Origin: Aedes albopictus
Taxonomy: Eukaryota; Arthropoda; Insecta; Diptera; Culicidae
Length of the DNA: 64,000 nucleotides
Reading direction: 5' to 3'
Assembly: GCF_035046485.1 (NCBI RefSeq)
Contig: NC_085138.1
Location: 16,495,329-16,559,328 of the forward strand
Shown: in pieces, positions 21,086 through 31,897 of the stretch
How positions within the stretch are numbered: the stretch's first letter is position 1
Layout: each line of letters opens with the position of its first letter
The notes under the pieces: model-generated
The model's database searches: none
Seen by the model: only the letters and a program-made list of their open reading frames with translations
What the model was told of the DNA's origin: nothing
Position numbers and translations under genes: made by a program

Positions 21086-23317
21086 CAAGATTAAAGGGTA
21101 TGAGTTTAAATAAAGACATAAAGCACATACAATACGAATAAAAAAGTTTGGGAACCTCCGACCTGTAGCAAGGAAATCATGTAGGAGCAAATTGAAATTT
21201 TCGGAACATGTGAAATCAAGAAGAGGACTCCTTTTTCCTGCAGTATTCTAGTTCCATTAGACCCGAGGAGACAGCTTGCCATAGAGGGATAATTTATTAA
21301 ATTTTATACGCATCATTTGCCCCGTTTGGACGAGTGAAAGTAATACAAATTGTCTGAAGAGCGTACCAGATGGCTCTTGAAAATCCGAATAAGTGACGGC
21401 CAGGGAAGGGTGGGAGGTGGCTCTCGTCAGGTTGCTTCGTTCTCGTTGCAATATTCATGATAGAAAATTTCGATCTCCAGCAAAATATGGCCACCTCTTT
21501 TGGTGAAGATCCCGAAGACAGACAACATCGGATGCTCCATTTCGTTTTGGACCTGGCCTGGCTTTGACTGTGTCATAACCAGCCCAGCTCAAGCTGCCCT
21601 CGAATGATTAATGATGCCGAACCGAAGGCAAACAACAATCACTTATCTCGTTTATCCGTATTATTCGTTTAGCTGTCATAATAAACAATAACGCTGACTG
21701 GCTGCCGGCATGCGGCTCCAATGGATCCTTTCCATCTGTCGTCCTCCAGTATTCGGCCGTATTCATCTTATTGCGGCCAGGGGAAAATAGTACCGGAGCC
21801 GTAGCAAATCTCTCCCACAAATAAAGCTTTGAGATGAAGCCACTCACTCGGTGTTGTGGATGGAGGTCCTCTACAGTCTGACGACGACCGACGACCGGCG
21901 ACGACGATGGAGATGATGAAGAATCTTCTGTCGAAAGTGGGCTTCTCTTCGCAAACTATGACACAATCCACTGCCAAACTTTTGTGACCAAATGACGACG
22001 ACGACGATGAGGAGCACACCGTCACACCACACGTTCATCGAATCGTTTCTCTCCGGTGATGGTGCACGTGCAGTCAGTAGCAGCAGCAGCAGATCCGTAA
22101 ATCCGTGTGCCTCACCGTAAATCAAGCTGTGCGTTCTTGTGAGCTTCTACTGATCCGGCCTGAGGGATATTAGTGGCACTGGATGTTCGACTGTGGAAGC
22201 TCTGGCGCTCAACGAGAGCTTCATAGGCAAATTTTGGACGACGACATTCATATGAGGCAAGGCAGCACTATAACTGCGGAGAGACGGATGACAGATTTAT
22301 CGCCATCGGGGCCACGCAAATTTCGGTCAAAAATCTAAATTTTGTGCCTGATCCTGTCCCGTGAGGACAGGATGAGCAAGATGTAAATTTGACATTCCTA
22401 GCCGTAGTTGGATGACTACGGATGGAATCCGTTTCTACCATGTTGTAATCAAGGCTGCAGTTGTGTTTCTCGAAAGCTTAGATGAGTGAACTCTAGTCAG
22501 TGTGGAGATTTTTCGAATGATAGCACAATCGAACTAGGATACCACATAAATTGGTGAGCTCGTTCTATGCTACTAATACATTCAGTTAAGTTCGATTATC
22601 TGTCGATCCAGGATCTTTTCGTAAAGCAAATATGTGTTCAAAGAGTATCACTGAACTTCCCACATGTTTGACAAATGCTAAATGATTAGTCAGTTGGAAC
22701 TTATTGCCAAATAGGTGAAGAAGATGAACAAATACAATAGTAGAGTATAACTTGCACTTTCTTCCAAAAATAAACAAAGCGTTTCGGCTTTCAACTCGCA
22801 CGGTTTTCATCCATCCCGCCGGAAACCATCGAATCTGGTTAAAAAGTTACCCATCCAATTGTCTTCCGCAAAAAAAAAGATCCAGCAAAGAAATCGAAAA
22901 CAACCATTTGCTACTTTGGGCACCGTGACTGACTGGACGGGGTCTGTCATTCTTTGATCACCACATACCCACTCTCATCCTGATTGGAGCACATACGAAC
23001 AGTTACTACCGTTCAACCCCCGTCTGTATCATCGATTCCCATCAAAAAGGGATCCAATTGTGAAACTTCAAAACGAGAGATACAATTTGCCCATTTTTCT
23101 CGTGAATCCCTTTCCACTTCACGTCGTTGATTGAGTTTTCGTTTCCTTTCTGAGTGAGAGTGGAGGGCAACGGTGGTCGATGATCGAAAATGTTTGAGAG
23201 AGGGAGAAGCTTGGAGGGGACGGAAATAAAACTTTCAATTCGAGGGAATTTACTGAAAGGGGAAGTTGAGGTATGATGCTTCGTCCTGAATATGTCAAAA
23301 TATGTGTTTGAGTTATT
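21086..23317. other. No gene recognised
   Basis: About 2.2 kb without a supported gene. Repeated GACGAC words at about 21881-22012 and a GCAGCA run at about 22078-22091 explain several short open frames. Nothing else is assigned. Confidence 0.4.
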
Positions 23318-23747
23318 TGCTGAGGCTAGTTCATCTTGGGACCCACGCTTTACTTCCCTTCTGAAGGAAGAACTCACATTTTTCTAGTTTGTCGGGAGTG
23401 GGATTTGATCCCAGGTCCTCGGCATGATAGTCACGCACAGATAAAAATAATGAGATTTACACGTCATATCAACTTCATTTTAGTCATGTTAACTTAATGT
23501 TATGATGGTTTACATGATATATCATGTAAATTTGTGTTATATGTCATGTAAACACTCAGAGTCATGCTGAATTACATGACATATAATGGAAGTTTACATG
23601 ATATTTTATGACTTTTACATGATATGTCATGTAAACTTGCGGGATATTCCACGTTCCAATCATGTGCATTATATGTCACAGAAACTTACACTCTTTTTTC
23701 GATCTGTGCGTGCTTTAAGCATCACACCAGGTCCGCTCCACTTGTTT
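23318..23747 (-). mobile_element. tRNA-derived SINE, minus strand, split by a MITE
   Basis: With 23432-23712 removed, the minus strand reads a tRNA-like head (GGACCTGGTGTGATGCTTA, A-box region; GGGATCAAATCCC, B box), then GTGAGTTCTTCCTTCAGAAG and the body. It is the same family as 20091-20243. The insertion lies between the A and B boxes, so this copy cannot use a normal Pol III promoter. Confidence 0.75.
23432..23712. mobile_element. MITE with CACGCACAGAT ends and repeated TTTACATGAT motif
   Basis: Ends are CACGCACAGAT and ATCTGTGCGTG. Inside, the palindromic words TTTACATGAT and ATCATGTAAA recur at least five times. It lies within a SINE, so it is younger than that insertion. Non-coding. 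Confidence 0.75.
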
Positions 23748-24308
23748 GAGCTCTTATTTTTTTTTTATGACAGCAACGCATCTTTTATAATACATAGATT
23801 TTTAATACGAACCTGTCTTAGCCAGAGGACGGATGTTCTGTGTTCGGGTGTTCAATTATGATAAAATCTTTCTTCTGAGCTTCCGAAACTATAAATTGAG
23901 GTAGTTCGTTGTAATCCAACAAGCGCATTTCTCTCCGATCTCTCCTGCCGGACAGACTCCACATTGTGAAACATTTCTATTCATAGCGCGGCTTTACTTT
24001 GCACGTAATCCGGCCCACGCAACCCGTTCAAGAAGTTCCGTTTTCGTTGTGGTGCCTTTCATATTGGAAGTATGTAGGTGTAGCAGCTTCCCAATCGATA
24101 CTTTATTGATCTACTACCACCCACTCGGCGGATGACGTCGTGTCGTCGTCGTTTATGGCTTAGTGGGTCCTTGGACTCCACATCGGCAGCTCACTCATTG
24201 ACGGGTAACGGAAATTGAAACCGTTAGAGTTATTTTAAGAAACACATTTTGTAAAAAGTATTTGTTAAGAATAGTCTGCAAAATGATAAATGTACCTAAT
24301 TTCGAGAC
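23748..24308. other. No gene recognised
   Basis: Nothing supported; a GTCGTC-type run occurs near 24138-24151. Confidence 0.35.
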
Positions 24309-24612
24309 ATTTACCAGTTATAAACACATTTGTTAATTTGGGTTTCACTTCGCACTATTTACAAGCATTTCTTATGGAATTAGCCATAACTGATACACTA
24401 TGGCAAAATAGGGTGCAAGGCCGAAAAGTTAAGGAAAATGATTTATTTCTATTATAATTTGCGCAATTTTTTAAGTTTGAATGATTGCATTCACCTTTAG
24501 TGGACGTGATCTGCTGTTCACGAAATTTCTCTTGATGATTAGCATCTTTAAATGTTGAAAATCAACTATGGCGAATTTGAGGTACTGTAGCTATAACTGG
24601 TACACTGAGTCT
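24309..24612 (-). repeat. Dispersed repeat family 'GTACCAGTTATGG', copy B (partial)
   Basis: Inverted relative to copy A and collinear with the right-hand 300 bp of 63358-63847, including CTATGGCAAAATAGGGTGCA and CTATAACTGGTACACTGAG. The other end is missing. Confidence 0.7.
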
Positions 24613-25290
24613 ATATACGTTCAGCTTTGCCAGAGCTTCAAGAATACTGCTGTCCCTTGGGTTTGTTATTCGATCGTTCAAGCGTTCAAGTTGCCGGCTA
24701 TGACGACTGCGCTGTGATCGATCGGTTAACCTCTACTGGGACTGAGTGCAATTGTTTGTTTGATGGCCGGATATCTTCGGCTACCTGTCGGGTGATTGAT
24801 GTTCTTCGTGTTGTTAGAGCATATCAGGCAACTCGGGAACTTCTTGCCGCCTTGAGCCTTGTGGCCTATATGCTACACCCATCCTCTGCATTATTTGCTT
24901 CGGTCAGGCTCTTTGCAATTTCGTGCCAGGAAGTGTCTTACTCCACTTCCTTAGTCCACTTCCAGTTGATGAGAGATACACATAGCTTTATTATTGCAAA
25001 TTTTTAGTTCTTTGTCGGCTGCGCCGATCGGTACTTGAATCGATGTCCCACTTTTATACTTGAATACCCGTTTCTTATACAGATGATCATCTTGACTTTT
25101 CTGAGCTCATGGCTAACCCAAGCCCATGAATTGGAGGGTTGACAAAACCCGACTGGAAGCCATTACCTCGAATCAATATATCACAGTGGTACCTCTAAGA
25201 AAGTTCAATCTGATTGCCCACAGCTGTTTCGGTAAGCTTTTCGTAGGAGGAGCAGCTGACTTCCGGATTCCTTTTCAACTGGAGTACACT
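24613..25290. other. Unassigned; 126-aa open frame of unknown origin
   Basis: A + strand frame at 24627-25007 (126 aa) has no recognised motif and shares no visible homology with other parts of the window. The minus strand shows short LINE-like or transposon-like frames broken by stops. Treated as unassigned. Confidence 0.3.
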
Positions 25291-25305
25291 AAAACCTCTT
25301 TTTTT

Positions 25306-25716
25306 TTATTCTTAACCACTTAACCTAATTTACAGCTCTTTTGTCCACTAGGGCACTATGTGAGCGATTCCAGTTGGCAGCTGCATTTACACTTACGTGC
25401 AGCGCCTAAATTTATTCTATTCTAATTCTACTATATCTATATGTGCTGCTGTCACTTTCCTACCCTGTCCATGGTAGACTTATGATGTGTGGCTCCTGTT
25501 CCTTTTACTAGTCCGATTGAGGGTCCATTATGAGTTGCCATTTCGCCGATACCCAATCATCCGGTTCCATTAGAGCTATGAGAGCTCAGAAGAGGATCAG
25601 GTGTCAGCCGCTCTCGGGGGGAAGAGCAACTGACAAAGTACCGGGGCTGGGATCGAACCCATGACCATCCGCTTATTAAGCGAACGTGTGGACTAGTACG
25701 CCACGGGCCCCGGCCA
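25306..25716 (-). mobile_element. tRNA-derived SINE, full length, minus strand
   Basis: On the minus strand it starts with the tRNA-like head GGGCCCGTGGCGTACTAGTC (A box region) and has B box GGGTTCGATCCC. The body follows and the end reads AAGTGGTTAAGAATAAAA. Flanks AAAACCTCTTTTT occur on both sides (about 25291-25303 and 25722-25734), a TSD. The 3' 140 bp recurs at 47271-47408. About 410 bp is within range for an Aedes SINE. Confidence 0.85.
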
Positions 25717-25734
25717 AAAAAAAAACCTCTTTTT

Positions 25735-25982
25735 ATGCAGGTTAATTTAACGCATTTTAAATTAATGCATTTTCATGCCCTGCCTAAAAAGAGGAATAGG
25801 TATTCAGAACCAGTATCTATTGTGCAAAATAAAATGTAATAATGACGGCAACTATAGCTGCAGCGGTAGAGGGCGTTCATAGGAGATAACAAATGGAGAT
25901 TACCAAGAGGTTACACGGGCATTTCAGGGGATCCCAAAGGGTTTCAGCGGGGTACCATGAGATCTCAAGGGAGTTTAAGGGG
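25735..25982. repeat. Unique sequence passing into G-rich periodic repeat
   Basis: From about 25890 words such as AAGGGTTTCAGCGGGG appear, the start of the G-rich array type that resumes after the inverted repeat at 27046. Confidence 0.5.
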
Positions 25983-26131
25983 TTTTAAAATTGTGACAAT
26001 GATTTTATTGCCCTTTTCCGGCTATACCAGTCGGCTAGTATGTCTGAAATAAACGTAAAAACTTGAAGTATTTTTAGGCAAAGTACGTTTAATTGGCAAA
26101 TTGAGAGATAAATTTGTGAAAAAATTACCAC

Positions 26132-26205
26132 TTGTTTTGGTGGGATTCGAACCCACGACTCCGTTATCGCTAGTCCGGCGCTTTAACCAACTAAGCTACA
26201 GAACA
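26132..26205 (-). tRNA. tRNA-like sequence (pseudo-tRNA or SINE head), minus
   Basis: Folds as a cloverleaf with acceptor TGTTCTG/CAAAACA (6 of 7 pairs), D arm GCTTAGTTGGTTAAAGC, and T arm GTGGG-TTCGAAT-CCCAC. The anticodon arm is damaged: CCGGA cannot pair fully with TAACGG, and the loop reads CTAGCGA. Its intact A and B boxes could still drive Pol III. It is identical in sequence to the copy at 26877-26950. Not called as a functional tRNA. Confidence 0.55.
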
Positions 26206-26876
26206 AGTTACAACTCTGCAGAATAGAAAGTCAAACTGGATTCAAAGCACCACCCTAAACCGGGTCCGTCTTTCACAACTTTATCTGTCTTTCGGCTCTT
26301 AGATGCCAATCTCCCGCACTCTCGCGGCCTACGAACGACAAGTGTGCGCGTATTGTTTTTAGAATGTTGATATTGAAGCTCGACTGACACATACTTCGTC
26401 ACCAACCATATGATCGGTGCAAACTCAGTATACCACCAAAACAAGTGGTAATTTTTTCATAAATTTATCTCTCAATTTGCCAATTAAACGTACTTTGCCT
26501 AGAAATACTTCAAGTTTTTACGTCTATTTCAGACATACTAGCCGACTGGTATAGCCGGAAAAGGGCAATAAAATCATTGTCATACATTAGTTGCGTTCTC
26601 TCTAGCGCAGTTGGACGGCCGTGCGTCCGTCCGCGTTGAGCGCTCAACGCATATTGAGTTTGCACCGATCATATGGTTGGTGACGAAGTATGTGTCAGTC
26701 GAGCTTCAATATCAACATTCTAAAAACAATACGCGCACACTTGTCGTTCGTAGGCCGCGAGAGTGCGGGAGATTGGCATCTAAGAGCCGAAAGACAGATA
26801 AAGTTGTGAAAGACGGACCCGGTTTAGGGTGGTGCTTTGAATCCAGTTTGACTTTCTATTCTGCAGAGTTGTAACT

Positions 26877-26950
26877 TGTTCTGTAGCTTAGTTGGTTAAA
26901 GCGCCGGACTAGCGATAACGGAGTCGTGGGTTCGAATCCCACCAAAACAA
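26877..26950 (+). tRNA. tRNA-like sequence (pseudo-tRNA or SINE head), plus
   Basis: Mirror copy of 26132-26205 with the same defective anticodon arm. Any reading of the anticodon (AGC if the loop is CTAGCGA) is unsafe. Confidence 0.55.
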
Positions 26951-27045
26951 GTGGTAATTATTTTCACAAATTTATCTCTCAATTTGCCAATTAAACGTAC
27001 TTTGCCTAAAAATACTTCAAGTTTTTACGTCTATTTAAAATTGTG

Positions 27046-28090
27046 GATTCTAACTTATGTTTATTCATCACACAGTTTCCCAAGGGGTCCCATGAGATCT
27101 CAGGATTCAAAGGGGTTTCAGTGGGTACCGGGAGGATTCAAGACATTTAAGTGGGTGAGAGAGACGAATGCCTAAGAGGTAAAGTCTCTCTACAAAAAAA
27201 AAAATAAATAAAAAATAAGTGGGTCACAAAGGCTAATGTTGCATACTACCGCTACACACTACATTCATGCTTCATTCGACAAATGAATTTTATTTGTCTT
27301 GAATAAAGCATATGACACCATGACTGTAACACGAATCTAGCTGATGGGAGTATGAAACTTCCGACGCATTTTTGGTGGGTTTCAGTGGCGTTATGTAGGC
27401 GTTTTTGAGGGTTTTGGAGGGTCTCAGATGCGTTACTTGGGGTCCGAGGGAGTTTTAGAGGGATTTCAGGAATTTTGAACCTTGGAATCCCTTGAAACAT
27501 CTATCAAATGCTTTGAAACGTTCTGAAACCTCCACAATCCTATTGAAATGGCCTTGAAATCATCGTCATTTATTTGAAATGCCCCTGAAACACCTTGAAT
27601 TTAAGGGTATTCATGAAACCTCCCTGATACGAACCTAACCTGAAATGCCTAGTAATGTCTCTGAAATTTCCGCTACCCTATTGAATCACCCTTGAAATTA
27701 ACATAATCAATTTTAAATGCCACTGAAAACCCTTGAACCTCCTTTGAAAGGCACCAGAAACCCTTTAAAACGCACCTGATAATCCCTTTAAACGCCCCTG
27801 AAATGCTATCGAACGCCCTTCACACTTCTCGGAACACCTTTAAAACGTTCCGCAAACCTCCTGAAACTCTCTGAAATGCCTCTGAAATGACTTGACATTC
27901 CCCTGAAACCCCTTCAAAGGCTCCAGAGACCTCCTGAATCGCCCTCGAAACTCCTTGCAATAACTCTAAAACTCCTTTTAAACTATTGAAACGCCCCTGA
28001 AATCCCCGTAATCCCATTAAACCGTCATCGAAACCTCATGGAATGCCTCTAGAAGGCTCCTGAAATCCCTTAAAACTCGTTTCCATAAGC
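27046..28090. repeat. G/C-rich periodic array (CCTGAAAC / GTTTCAGG type)
   Basis: Loosely repeated CCTGAAACCCCTTGAAACGCC-like words run from about 27480 to 28080 on the + strand. GGGTTTCAG words in the opposite orientation lie at 27060-27170 and 27370-27470, so orientation switches near 27475. Related arrays are at 32560-32756 and 33445-34080. Frames such as 27820-28017 are repeat by-products. Confidence 0.65.
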
Positions 28091-28315
28091 TCCTTATGGT
28101 CCGGATTCGTCAGAAGTATGCGCAATACTTTCACGACGTGTCGTCACTTGCTTTGACGATGAAAGTGGCACCATAATACTTCCTTTTAATTAACTTTTGT
28201 TTTTCGGACCTGTGCCTACTGATCGCATTTCCTGTTCTTTTGCGGACGGCTTGCCATGAGGTGCCACGACGATATTCTCCACTCGTGGGTGTGTATGAGT
28301 AACCAGGGCGTCCTT
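28091..28315. other. Unassigned sequence next to a MITE
   Basis: No gene is recognised. Unique-looking sequence resumes at 29342 on the far side of the MITE. Confidence 0.3.
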
Positions 28316-28495
28316 CCCGAGCAAAGGCGGATAACAAAATGATATCACTTTGATAATAAACTGTGTTATCGGTGTTATCATTTTGTTATTTGTGTTATCA
28401 TCTTTTTCAATTGATGATAACCAGATGATAACAAATTTAGTTATCGATAATTTTGGTCTATCTCGATAACATAAAAATTGTAAATCGGCACCAAC

Positions 28496-28718
28496 ATTTC
28501 AAAAGGGCGTAACTGCTTTTGCAACCAATGCCTTCTCACAGAGCTGTGGGTCGTATTTAATTCATCTCACGCAATTCACATCCATTAATCGAAAGAGGAG
28601 GATTTTATCTTTCTATTTGTGCTAGTGGATTGCTCGAGAGGGATGGGATACGCTCCACAGCTTTGTGAGAAGGCATTGGTTGTAAATGCAGTTACGCCCT
28701 TTTGAAATGTTGGTGCCG
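28496..28718. mobile_element. Nested palindromic MITE
   Basis: About 65-bp inverted arms beginning CGGCACCAACATTTCAAAAG, separated by about 90 bp. Flanked by AAAT on both sides (28492-28495 and 28719-28722). It lies inside the 1-kb MITE and is therefore younger. Confidence 0.8.
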
Positions 28719-28878
28719 AAATGATAACAAAATATGTTATCTGTTTCCAAACGCACATTTCAAAGCTTTCCTAAAACTGAGAGTCTGATGAATCTCGAAT
28801 CTAAAAATAGATTCCGCTTTCCACCTACAATGCGACTGCAGTACGAAAGCGTAGCCTTTTATTACTCTCACTCTCAAT

Positions 28879-28952
28879 GAGTCCCGTTGGTATAGGGGCT
28901 ATCGGCTGCGACCGATAATCACTCGATCAGAGTTCGAGACCCGCCTGGGCGC
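28879..28952 (+). other. tRNA-like sequence inside a MITE
   Basis: A possible A box (TTGGTATAGGGG) and B box (AGTTCGAGACC) are spaced as in a tRNA, and ATCGG/CCGAT can form an anticodon stem with a six-base loop. The T arm does not pair well, so this is a tRNA-derived relic at most. Confidence 0.35.
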
Positions 28953-29341
28953 AATAGTTGAAAACATTGGTTGTAAATTATATGAAACTTTTTTCAGTAT
29001 GTGACGATGCCGGTAAAGTAGATTTTTACTATTTTGGTCGATAAAATAGCTCTAAATGATAACTAATTGATAACAAAACCAGTTATCAGTCAGATGTATT
29101 TTTTCATGTTGATAACTAAATGAAATGTTGAACAAAATATTGTATAACACAAATAGTTACCAACTTGAACTCAATGATAACTTAACTTCTTATCATTTTG
29201 GTATTCGAGAAGTAAATATGAGTTATCATTTTTGTTATGTTGGCTCTTAATTCAACCTAAATGATAACAAACTCAATTATCAAACGAATGATAACCAGGT
29301 AACAGAACTTGTTATCATTTTGTTATCCGCCTTTGCTCGGG

Positions 29342-29678
29342 TTGTGTTTCTTGAAGGCACCGAATATCACGATGCTATTGACCTCTTCGGTGTGAAAAAG
29401 GGTAAAGTTTGCATACCCTGGGAGAAATTTCCCACCACTCTGACTTCCTGCATAGATGTATTAGTTTTTATTCTTCGCACCTCCAAGTCTCAGCATGTCT
29501 AACTAGCAGTCATGGCTGCTGATATCTTCTTCTCAGCTTCGGCTCTCTATACCATAATACCATAATGTACCGGCTCTTGTACTCTCAACCAAACGCAGTA
29601 GGTTGTATTCTCCAGTAAGAGCAGCTCACGTCGATCATGACCCCCAGAGAGCTTCAAAGTGATAGTGCAACCGCATAC
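29342..29678. other. Unassigned sequence
   Basis: The 60-aa frame at 29320-29502 begins inside the MITE end and has no recognised content. Confidence 0.3.
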
Positions 29679-29757
29679 ACTGCCGTTCTACGCATAATTG
29701 TCCCATGTTATATGCGATTCTCATATAACATGGGACAATCGGGCGTAGAACGGCAGT
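29679..29757. mobile_element. 79-bp palindromic hairpin element, copy 2
   Basis: Arms ACTGCCGTTCTACGC and GCGTAGAACGGCAGT enclose ATTGTCCCATGTTATATG and its complement. Almost the whole unit is self-complementary, as in copy 1 (16980-17054). Confidence 0.8.
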
Positions 29758-29760
29758 ACA

Positions 29761-29835
29761 CTGCAGCTAACCTCGAGGTTGCGATGTGCACTAGCCTCTC
29801 TCCAAAGCAAGCAATGTCTTCTAGATGGTCCCTTC
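29761..29835 (+). pseudogene. R1-clade 3' UTR fragment
   Basis: GCAGCTAACCTCGAGG and GCGATGTGCACTAGCC match the 3' UTR of the intact R1 element at about 58908-58975. No coding part remains. Confidence 0.6.
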
Positions 29836-31430
29836 CTTAATTGGCTGATGGAGGCGGTACTCATTTCCATACTCCCCGAAGCATTTTCATGAAGACTTTT
29901 TGAAATCACTCGTGCAGGAATTTCAGAAGGAAAATCTGGAGGAACTTTTGTAGGTGCTCGATGAGAAAATCCTGGAAATATGCCTGACTATAGTTTACAG
30001 AAAATGTTGAAAGCACTTTGGAAAAAATAACAGAAAGAACTTCTGTTCCTGAAGGAACTTCTGGAGAAATCTCCAATGTAATTCCTGGAGGTATCCCTAA
30101 ATCCTGCAGCGGAAATCTCCGAAAGAACTCCAGGAGCGATATCTAAAGAACTCCTGGAAGAATCCCTAAAGGAACTTCTGACATCTCTGAAGAAACTTCC
30201 GGGGAATTCTTGAATTCTCCATGGTATCCTTAGATCCTCCTGTTAAAATGTCTGAAGGAACTCCTGGAAAGATCTCCGAAGGAACTTCTGGAGGAGTCCG
30301 AGTCCATGAAGAAATTTCCGGAGGAATTCTGAATTATCGTTCACACGAATCCTGTGAGTTCCTGAAAGAATTCCTAGACTAATCCCTGTAGGAACTCCTG
30401 AAGGAACTATTGGAGAAATCTCTGAAGGAACTGTTAGACTAATTTCTAAAAAAAACCTCCTGTAAGAATTCCTGAACGAACTTCTGGAGAAATTCCTGAT
30501 GGATCTCATGCAGGCATCCCTTAATGCTTCTGAAAGGATCTCTGAACGAACTTCTGGGGGAATACCTGAGGGAACTCTTGTTGGAATAGCTGAGGGAACT
30601 TCTGAAGGAATTCCAGACGAAACCTTTAGATGCATACCTGAATCCTCCTGGAACTACTAGAGAAATCATTGATGGACTCCTGGGGAAATTCCTGAAGGAT
30701 CTTCTGGAGAAATCCATGAAAGTACTACATATAATATTGCAGGATTCATCCCTGGCAGAACATTCGTAGTAATACCTCAAGGAACACCTAGAGAAATTCT
30801 TAAAAGATCTCCGGATATAATATCTGAAAAATCTCTATAAAGCATCCCGAAGGAATTCCAAGAGGAATCACTAAAGAAATTTCAGAAGAGATCCTTGCCC
30901 AATAAACAATTTGATGACATTATTTGCTTCAAAGAAGTTTTGAGGACCGCCGTAAAACCAAGGTGATTTTATTTTGGCTTTATGATGTTGTTCATAACTT
31001 CATGGAATCTACTTGACTTAAACTTGTTACCTGGGTGAAGGGACTCCAGGAGGGATTCCAGAAGAAATTCCAGGAGATAAATTTCTGAAAGTATTCCTGG
31101 AGTTATCCTTGAAGGAAATCGTGCCGAAATTACCCAAGCAACACACTTGGTTACAAAACAGTGAGTCCAACCCTTACATACGTTGCCGTCACTGTTTTGT
31201 AACCATGCGTGTTGCTTGGGTACTGAATGAACTCCTGGATTAATCCCTGAAGGAATTCCAGAAGGAATTCCTGAAGATATTGCAGAAGAAATCCATGAAG
31301 ATCCTTGTAGAAATTTCAGGATGGATCCCAGAAGGAACTTCTGTTGAAATCCCTGATGGAACTTTTGGAGAAATCCCTCAAAGAATTCCAGGAGAGATCC
31401 CTTATTTGAATTGTTAGGGACGCTCTTTCT
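29836..31430. repeat. Degenerate periodic array, orientation B
   Basis: GGAACTTCTGGAGAAATCCC-like words from about 29890 onward. Interrupted by non-repetitive sequence at about 30900-31040 and by a MITE at 31132-31221. The 130-aa minus frame at 30243-30635 is the array translated (Pro/Ser/Glu/Ile-rich) and is not called as a gene. Confidence 0.7.
31132..31221. mobile_element. MITE, CCCAAGCAACACAC family, copy 1
   Basis: 90 bp with inverted ends CCCAAGCAACACACTTGGTT and AACCATGCGTGTTGCTTGGG and outer TA on both sides (31131-31132, 31221-31222), as in Tc1/mariner-type insertions. It shares termini with 39298, 40720 and 45098. Confidence 0.8.
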
Positions 31431-31617
31431 CGGGAAACCATGAAACCTCTCGTTAGCAGCTGACTGTTACAGCAGTTTCGAGACTGCAAAGAATTTTTAT
31501 TTTAGAAATATTAATATATACTGCAAAGATTATAACTTACATTATAGTCTGATGGTTGAAATTCTCGAGTCGCGATCCTCCTAACAACTGAGCTACTGCT
31601 TACATGCTAAATGCTTT
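31431..31617. other. Unassigned sequence
   Basis: Nothing recognised. Confidence 0.3.
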
Positions 31618-31897
31618 CACTACCCGCTAATAATATGGAATCGTTGCAATACTCAGTATTGCAGCACCCAAAAAGTTTGGCATCAACCAAAATAAGGAGG
31701 GACAATAGAGTAAACCTACAACCAATTAGGTTGTGGGTACAAGTTGCATTTTGAAAGAGAATTAGGGGGGTCATAAATGATTTGTGCCTCAAAGACCTGA
31801 AATAATCACATTTTAGGGTGATGCCAATCTTTTTTGGGTGCTGCAATATTCAGTATGAGTGTTGCAATATGCGATTCCATATTTATGGCGGGTAGTG
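31618..31897. mobile_element. MITE with CACTACCCGC termini
   Basis: Inverted arms of about 75 bp (CACTACCCGCTAATAATATG at the left; ATGGCGGGTAGTG at the right). TA follows the right end and TT precedes the left, so a decayed TA TSD is likely. Confidence 0.75.

Larger units (their letters stand above)
25983..27045. mobile_element. 1.05-kb composite inverted repeat carrying two tRNA-like sequences
   Basis: The left arm (25996-26427) and right arm (26654-27033) are near-identical inverted copies. Each carries the same tRNA-like sequence and a 200-bp body. The centre (26431-26583) holds a third, direct copy of the sequence next to the tRNA 3' end, so 25996-26585 is also a unit with 150-bp inverted ends differing at about three positions. 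The whole is flanked by TTTAAAATTGTG at 25984-25995 and 27034-27045, which may be a 12-bp TSD. The flanks are the G-rich array on both sides. No known family is recognised. Confidence 0.7.
28316..29341. mobile_element. 1-kb MITE with CCCGAGCAAAGGCGG termini and many GATAAC motifs
   Basis: Terminal inverted repeats CCCGAGCAAAGGCGGATAAC / GTTATCCGCCTTTGCTCGGG (30 bp or more). The interior is saturated with GATAAC/GTTATC words in both orientations. There is no transposase frame. A second MITE is nested at 28496-28718 and a tRNA-like sequence lies at 28879-28952. No TSD is clear. Confidence 0.8.

Noticed and set aside
24627..25007. 126-aa frame as a host gene
   Set aside because: No recognisable domain, flanked by repeats, low-complexity composition; left as unassigned.
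26132..26205. Functional tRNA gene
   Set aside because: Anticodon stem does not pair, one acceptor mismatch, and the sequence is part of a repeated unit.
30243..30635. 130-aa Pro/Ser/Ile-rich frame on the minus strand
   Set aside because: Translation of the periodic array in orientation B.
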